A program made the position numbers and the translations under genes. Source: Ktedonobacter racemifer (GTDB lineage Bacteria > Chloroflexota > DTOL01 > JACQYG01). Taken from it: DNA of 14,385 nt. Where the stretch lies: the NCBI GenBank assembly GCA_020723545.1, contig DYIS01000033.1:1-14385 (forward strand), in the 5' to 3' direction. Position 1 is the stretch's first letter. Every line of letters starts with the position of its first letter. Positions 11,672-14,385 of the stretch are shown here, piece by piece. Below the pieces are notes generated by a model. That model worked only from the letters and a program-made list of their open reading frames with translations. It did not search any database and was not told the origin of the DNA.

Positions 11672-11932
11672 CTACGATTCTTGTTCCATCACCTGGCCGC
11701 GATAGATCCGCTTTGTGCGTTGGTAACGGATCATGTTGCCAGCATCATCGAGGAGCACCTCATAGGTACCCAGCACGTCCCCCGTATCGGGGATGCGCTT
11801 CATCTCGAGCATGTCCACGGCGACGTGCCACCCCTCTTCGTCCTTGTTCAGCTTAGACACTGTCTCAGGCTTGAGCCCGGTGACCTGGGCCAGTTGTTCC
11901 TTGGCCCGCTGCGCGATCTCTAGTCCTGTCAT
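11672..11932 (-). CDS. gvpO: Gas vesicle protein GvpO
   Basis: GvpO is a small cytoplasmic accessory protein of gas-vesicle formation. This 86-residue copy has an N-terminal helix (MTGLEIAQRAKEQLAQ) and VTGLKPETVSKL, then the diagnostic C-terminal domain GWHVAVDMLEMKRIPDTGDV (33-52), LGTYEVLLDDAGNMIRYQRT (53-72) and KRIYRGQ. The frame extends to ATG 11959, but that codon lies inside the GCTACAT repeat. ATG 11932 has AAGGGGGA about seven bases upstream and gives the natural family N-terminus. It follows gvpG and precedes the TPR-like pair. Length and sequence are normal for GvpO. Confidence 0.93.
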   Translation of the reverse strand: MTGLEIAQRAKEQLAQVTGLKPETVSKLNKDEEGWHVAVDMLEMKRIPDTGDVLGTYEVLLDDAGNMIRYQRTKRIYRGQVMEQES

Positions 11933-11951
11933 CTTGTATCCCCCTTTCCCA

Positions 11952-12005
11952 GGTAGCATGTAGCAGATGCTACATGCTACATGCTACTTGCTACTTGTTA
12001 CTTGC
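11952..12005. repeat. GCTACAT / GCTACTT heptamer repeat between gvpG and gvpO
   Basis: After TAGCATGTAGCAGAT, 7-bp units GCTACAT, GCTACAT, GCTACTT, GCTACTT, GTTACTT follow in tandem (11968-12003). The repeat runs into gvpG and supplies its stop codon (TAG, 11991-11993) and its last few codons (ASNK). Confidence 0.85.
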
Positions 12006-12248
12006 GGCCACCTGGCGTTCTCGGATGACCTTCAGCCGAGCCAGCAACGCCTCCTCGGCCGCTAGATATTCCTCCTCGCTGATCTCCCCCAGGTCGTAGC
12101 GCAATTCCAACTCCATGAGTTGACCGCGCACGGCGTCCTCATCATATAGCTCCTTCTCGGCCTGCTCGGCCACCTTCTCGGCGATCCAGACGACGCCCTT
12201 GATGGGGCCCATCACGGGGAGAGTCAACAAGTCAATGAGAAAGCCCAT
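11991..12248 (-). CDS. gvpG: Gas vesicle protein GvpG
   Basis: GvpG is a short helical accessory protein of gas-vesicle assembly. This 85-residue copy begins MGFLIDLLTLPVMGPIKGVV, typical of the family's hydrophobic N-terminus, followed by WIAEKVAEQAEKELYDEDAV (21-40) and the GEISEEEYLAAEEALLARL segment (55-73). ATG 12248 has AAGGGG about eight bases upstream. The last residues (ASNK) and the stop codon lie in a GCTACTT-type heptamer repeat, so the native C-terminus has probably been replaced or trimmed by it without harm. It lies between a gvpF/L and gvpO, a common arrangement in gvp clusters. Confidence 0.93.
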   Translation of the reverse strand: MGFLIDLLTLPVMGPIKGVVWIAEKVAEQAEKELYDEDAVRGQLMELELRYDLGEISEEEYLAAEEALLARLKVIRERQVAASNK

Positions 12249-12263
12249 GCCTCAACCCCTTTC

Positions 12264-12340
12264 AATTGCCGATTGCAGATTTTCGATTTCCGATTGAGCA
12301 ATGGGCAATCGCAAATCGGCAATCGGAAATCGGAAATCGC
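12264..12340. repeat. CGATTTC/AATCGGAA tandem inverted repeat between gvpF/L and gvpG
   Basis: The left arm contains ATTGCCGATTGC and TTTCGATTTCCGATT; the right arm contains GCAAATCGGCAAT and AATCGGAAATCGGAAATCGC, near reverse complements. A long hairpin is possible in the leader of gvpG. It nearly fills the gap between the gvpF/L stop and gvpG. Confidence 0.8.
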
Positions 12341-12341
12341 T

Positions 12342-13112
12342 TCACTCCTCCCAATGGACGACGATGTTGACAAAGTTGTACGGGGGGACGGGGCCGACGT
12401 ATTTGAAGATGAGCCTCTTCCCCATCTCCTCGTCTAAGAGACGGACTGCCGCATCGAACTCTGCCTGACGCGTTTCATCCACCAGAAAAGCGGCGTTAAG
12501 GACCATGCGGTCGGTGATTGCCTTGTTGGTCTGGGTCTGGTAGACCAGAGGGCGCAGGGAGGCGAGGATCCGCTCGGCATCCTCGTCCCGTTTCTTCCAC
12601 ATGGCACTCTCGATCATCTCTCCCAGGCGAATGCGCTCGTAATAGGTCTCCTCGGGCCGGCGACCCGTCAGGCTATCGCGTAAGTGGCGGATGACTGGGT
12701 TCTCCTCCACAATTTCCTGGAAGATGATCCCTTCATACCAAAAGGCCTTTATCCCCAACTCCACCCGGCCTTTCATCCCTTGAAGAAGGCCCTGGAGCTC
12801 GCCGAATCGTCTCTTCAACACCTTTTCCTGAATGGCTTCGGCGCTGGGAGCGACGGTGCCGAAGCGCACCGGCAGGATGGTGAACTCCCTCATGACCTCT
12901 TCCAGCACCAGGGTGTGGGCCATCATGTTGCGCCGACTGTTCTCATATTCGATGATGGGCGAGTCACTGACTGCCGCTGCCAGATCCATGAAGTGCACAG
13001 TGTGGACGATATCTCCGCGTTCGCCGATGCCCAGCGTGGTGAACTGGCGGGCTTCCGGACAACGGATAACGCAGTACATGTATTTTCCCATCGGAGTTTC
13101 TTGTTTCGGCAT
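12342..13112 (-). CDS. gvpF: Gas vesicle protein GvpF/GvpL
   Basis: This 256-residue GvpF/L is the first of the four copies in transcription order. It begins MPKQETPMGKYMYCVIRCPE, has HFMDLAAAVSDSPIIEYENS (40-59), FTILPVRFGTVAPSAE (77-92), a central GMKGRVELGIKAFWYEG segment, VLNAAFLVDETRQAEFDAAV and the C-terminal YVGPVPPYNFVNIVV. No repeat insertion interrupts it, so it is a good reference for the inserts in its paralogs. The frame extends to 13145, but ATG 13112 has a strong GGAGGG six bases upstream and fits the family start. It follows the metallopeptidase-like gene by 22 bp. The repeat-filled gap to gvpG follows its stop. Confidence 0.92.
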   Translation of the reverse strand: MPKQETPMGKYMYCVIRCPEARQFTTLGIGERGDIVHTVHFMDLAAAVSDSPIIEYENSRRNMMAHTLVLEEVMREFTILPVRFGTVAPSAEAIQEKVLKRRFGELQGLLQGMKGRVELGIKAFWYEGIIFQEIVEENPVIRHLRDSLTGRRPEETYYERIRLGEMIESAMWKKRDEDAERILASLRPLVYQTQTNKAITDRMVLNAAFLVDETRQAEFDAAVRLLDEEMGKRLIFKYVGPVPPYNFVNIVVHWEE

Positions 13113-13118
13113 CTTTAT

Positions 13119-13124
13119 CCCTCC
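13119..13124 (-). promoter_or_regulatory. Shine-Dalgarno selecting ATG 13112
   Basis: GGAGGG six bases before ATG 13112 fixes the start of the first gvpF/L gene and excludes the longer reading overlapping the upstream gene. Confidence 0.65.
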
Positions 13125-13134
13125 GAGAAACGCG

Positions 13135-14184
13135 TTACGTATCACACTGATCGCCCATCTGCAGGCGGTGTTGCGGGACCAACCCTTTTTCTGCCAGGAC
13201 CTTGGCCAGGGTGTTCAATACCCACTCGCCCCATACCATCAGCTCGGTCGGCGTCAGGTTGGCGCCCAGGACGATGTACTGTTCTCGTAGGGCAGCGTAG
13301 GCCCAGGGCACCTCCGGCTCCAGATGAGGGAAGACGTATGTCTCCAGGATTGTTTCGAGCTCCTGGGCGTCGCTTTCCCTTCCGGTGCGATAAAAAGGCG
13401 CTATCTCCAGCGCCAGATCCAGGTAGCCTCTCAGGTCGCCGATGAGGAGCAGCATGTCGGCTGCCGCCGGGGTGAGACTCCCCTGCGTCACCTCCTGCTG
13501 CAACTGCCTTCGTAACTCTTCCCGCCCGGCCACGCCGCGGCTGGCATTGGCTACGTTGCGCCGATCCAGGTGGAGCAAGGCCTCGTCGAAGCCGCTGCGA
13601 ATGGTCATCTCGTTGGCGAAAATCTCCCGTGGCGCATAGACGCACAACTTGTCGGCCAACAGGGTCAACAGGCTTCGAATTTCGAATTTCGAATTTCGAA
13701 TTTCGAATGTGCATGGCGGACCTTCCAGCGAGAGTTCCACTTGCAGTCGGCGGGAGGCCCGGATCGTCTCGTTCTCGGCCAGAGGGTGGGCGTGTTCATG
13801 GGCTAGCAGGCCCCGGATGGCGAGGGCATCGTCCCAATAGCCCTCCTTCTCCATCGCCTGCCGGTTGACGAAGACGTGGCAGGCGGCTGGATCGGCCAGG
13901 TCGTAGAGATTGACCACTGGTCGGAGGTCTAAGGCTGCTGCGCCCCCCGGCGGGAGACTGGTTTCCGAGCGAAGCTGGCGAACCAGGGGCTGCAGGTCCT
14001 GCAAGATAAAGAGGGTCACATAACGATGAGGCCAGAGTCCTCTTTGGGCGTACCCCCGGATGACTGCCTCCTCCACCTGGATAAGGGGTATGACCCCCTC
14101 CTCCACATCGGCAACGACCCGCAGCTCTGTCTCGCCGATGCGGTGCAGGCTAAAATGTTTGATGGTTCTGGATGAGCGAAGCAT
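13135..14184 (-). CDS. Putative zinc metallopeptidase (HExxH) at the head of the gvp cluster
   Basis: This 349-residue protein is not one I recognise by name. It carries H129-E130-H-A-H133 in GLLAHEHAHPLAENE, a match to the HExxH zinc-protease motif in a helical context, and further on FANEMTIRSGF, where Glu192 could be the third zinc ligand of a gluzincin-like site. The N-terminal 100 residues look like a mixed alpha/beta domain (LHRIGETELRVVADVEEGVI). The C-terminal third is helical (GDLRGYLDLALEIAPFYRTG). An insert CTFEIRNSKFEIRS (about 158-171) comes from a heptamer repeat between the motif and the possible third ligand. ATG 14184 (GGAG eight bases upstream) is preferred over ATG 14211. 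Being first in the cluster suggests a role in gas-vesicle protein processing, or simple co-expression. The peptidase call rests on one short motif. Confidence 0.65.
   Translation of the reverse strand: MLRSSRTIKHFSLHRIGETELRVVADVEEGVIPLIQVEEAVIRGYAQRGLWPHRYVTLFILQDLQPLVRQLRSETSLPPGGAAALDLRPVVNLYDLADPAACHVFVNRQAMEKEGYWDDALAIRGLLAHEHAHPLAENETIRASRRLQVELSLEGPPCTFEIRNSKFEIRSLLTLLADKLCVYAPREIFANEMTIRSGFDEALLHLDRRNVANASRGVAGREELRRQLQQEVTQGSLTPAAADMLLLIGDLRGYLDLALEIAPFYRTGRESDAQELETILETYVFPHLEPEVPWAYAALREQYIVLGANLTPTELMVWGEWVLNTLAKVLAEKGLVPQHRLQMGDQCDT
13674..13709. repeat. CGAATTT heptamer tandem repeat inside the metallopeptidase-like gene
   Basis: There are four perfect 7-bp units CGAATTT (13676-13703) plus a partial CGAATG, in an otherwise GC-rich gene. 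It is translated on the minus strand as FEIRNSKFEIR and keeps the reading frame. Confidence 0.88.
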
Positions 14185-14206
14185 TTGCTTTACTCCGCTA
14201 TGTAGC

Positions 14207-14236
14207 CCCATACACCTTCCAGGTGTACGGGGTCAA
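14207..14236 (-). promoter_or_regulatory. Possible sigma70-type promoter of the gvp cluster
   Basis: On the minus strand TTGACC (14231-14236) is followed, after 18 bases, by TATGGG (14207-14212), 22 bases before the preferred ATG 14184. The -35 match is good and the -10 match poor. The spacer contains a short TACACCT/AGGTGTA inverted repeat. It is a weak candidate only. Confidence 0.25.
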
Positions 14237-14385
14237 TGGGTGCCCCCGATTTCACCGCCAGAGCCCGCTGAAAGCGCAGGAGGCCGATCCTCCCGCAGGG
14301 TCCGAACCTGCGGGAGGATTAGCTCTGCGTTCTCGGGTGTGCCAGGACAAGCCTGGCTCATTCACCGACCTGAAAGGGGTCGGCC
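14212..14385. other. Upstream region of the gvp cluster with several hairpins
   Basis: I see no gene here. The stretch has four inverted repeats: TACACCT/AGGTGTA (14211-14227), a 13-bp stem (14287-14319), GCCAGG/CCTGGC (14341-14357 area) and CCGACC/GGTCGG (14365-14383). None is followed by a T-run, so they look like dispersed repeats more than terminators. Confidence 0.5.
14287..14319. repeat. Strong 13-bp hairpin upstream of the gvp cluster
   Basis: ATCCTCCCGCAGG pairs perfectly with CCTGCGGGAGGAT around the 7-base loop GTCCGAA. There is no T-run on either side. It may be a repeat element or a stop for transcription entering the cluster. Confidence 0.7.

Noticed and set aside
11952..12340. 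CRISPR array
   Set aside because: The repeats are 7-8 bp and contiguous, without unique spacers or repeats of CRISPR length.
12684..13445. Plus-strand open frame of 253 codons
   Set aside because: It is antisense to gvpF/L and the start of the metallopeptidase-like gene, and its composition is shadow-like.
14287..14319. Intrinsic terminator
   Set aside because: The stem is strong but no T-run follows on either strand, so it is listed only as a hairpin repeat.

Overview
The window is GC-rich bacterial DNA dominated by a long, tightly packed gas-vesicle (gvp) gene cluster on the minus strand (about 2807-14184). I recognise gvpK, gvpO, gvpG, four GvpF/GvpL paralogs and two GvpA-family proteins. 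The gene mix, the CDC48-type AAA+ ATPase inside the cluster, and the many short tandem or palindromic 'word' repeats in gaps and inside genes suggest an uncultured Chloroflexota (Anaerolineae-like) bacterium. That assignment is inference from overall character, with no marker gene to back it.

Layout: plus-strand genes fill the first 2.5 kb. They are the C-terminal tail of an endonuclease/exonuclease/phosphatase-superfamily protein (3-146), a beta-lactamase-fold serine hydrolase (155-1363) and anmK (1360-2523, ATGA overlap). The last two look like a cell-wall recycling pair. Positions 2524-2806 are a convergent gap packed with hairpin repeats. From 14184 leftward, in transcription order, come: an HExxH putative metallopeptidase, gvpF/L, gvpG, gvpO, two tandem TPR-like proteins, a small CxxC protein, a GvpA/J-family protein, two six-motif CxxCxGxG zinc proteins, a coiled-coil protein, a third zinc protein, a CDC48/p97-like AAA+ ATPase, a GvpF/L fused to a DnaJ J domain, gvpF/L, a small GvpA-family protein, gvpF/L and gvpK. 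Many neighbours overlap by 4-25 bp or are spaced by a few bases, which implies translational coupling and operon-like expression.

Working model (inference): besides shell and accessory proteins, the cluster carries its own protein-handling set. A J domain is fused to GvpF, DnaJ-type cysteine-rich zinc modules are encoded as separate proteins, and there are a p97-like unfoldase, TPR-like helpers and a possible metallopeptidase. This resembles a type I Hsp40 split into parts and dedicated to gas-vesicle assembly. No MoxR-type GvpN and no GvpA with the classical shell-protein sequence are present in the window; either could lie outside it.

The second striking feature is that 7- and 8-nt tandem repeats and palindromes fill nearly every gap in the cluster. 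They also interrupt at least five protein-coding genes in frame, adding low-complexity peptide segments.
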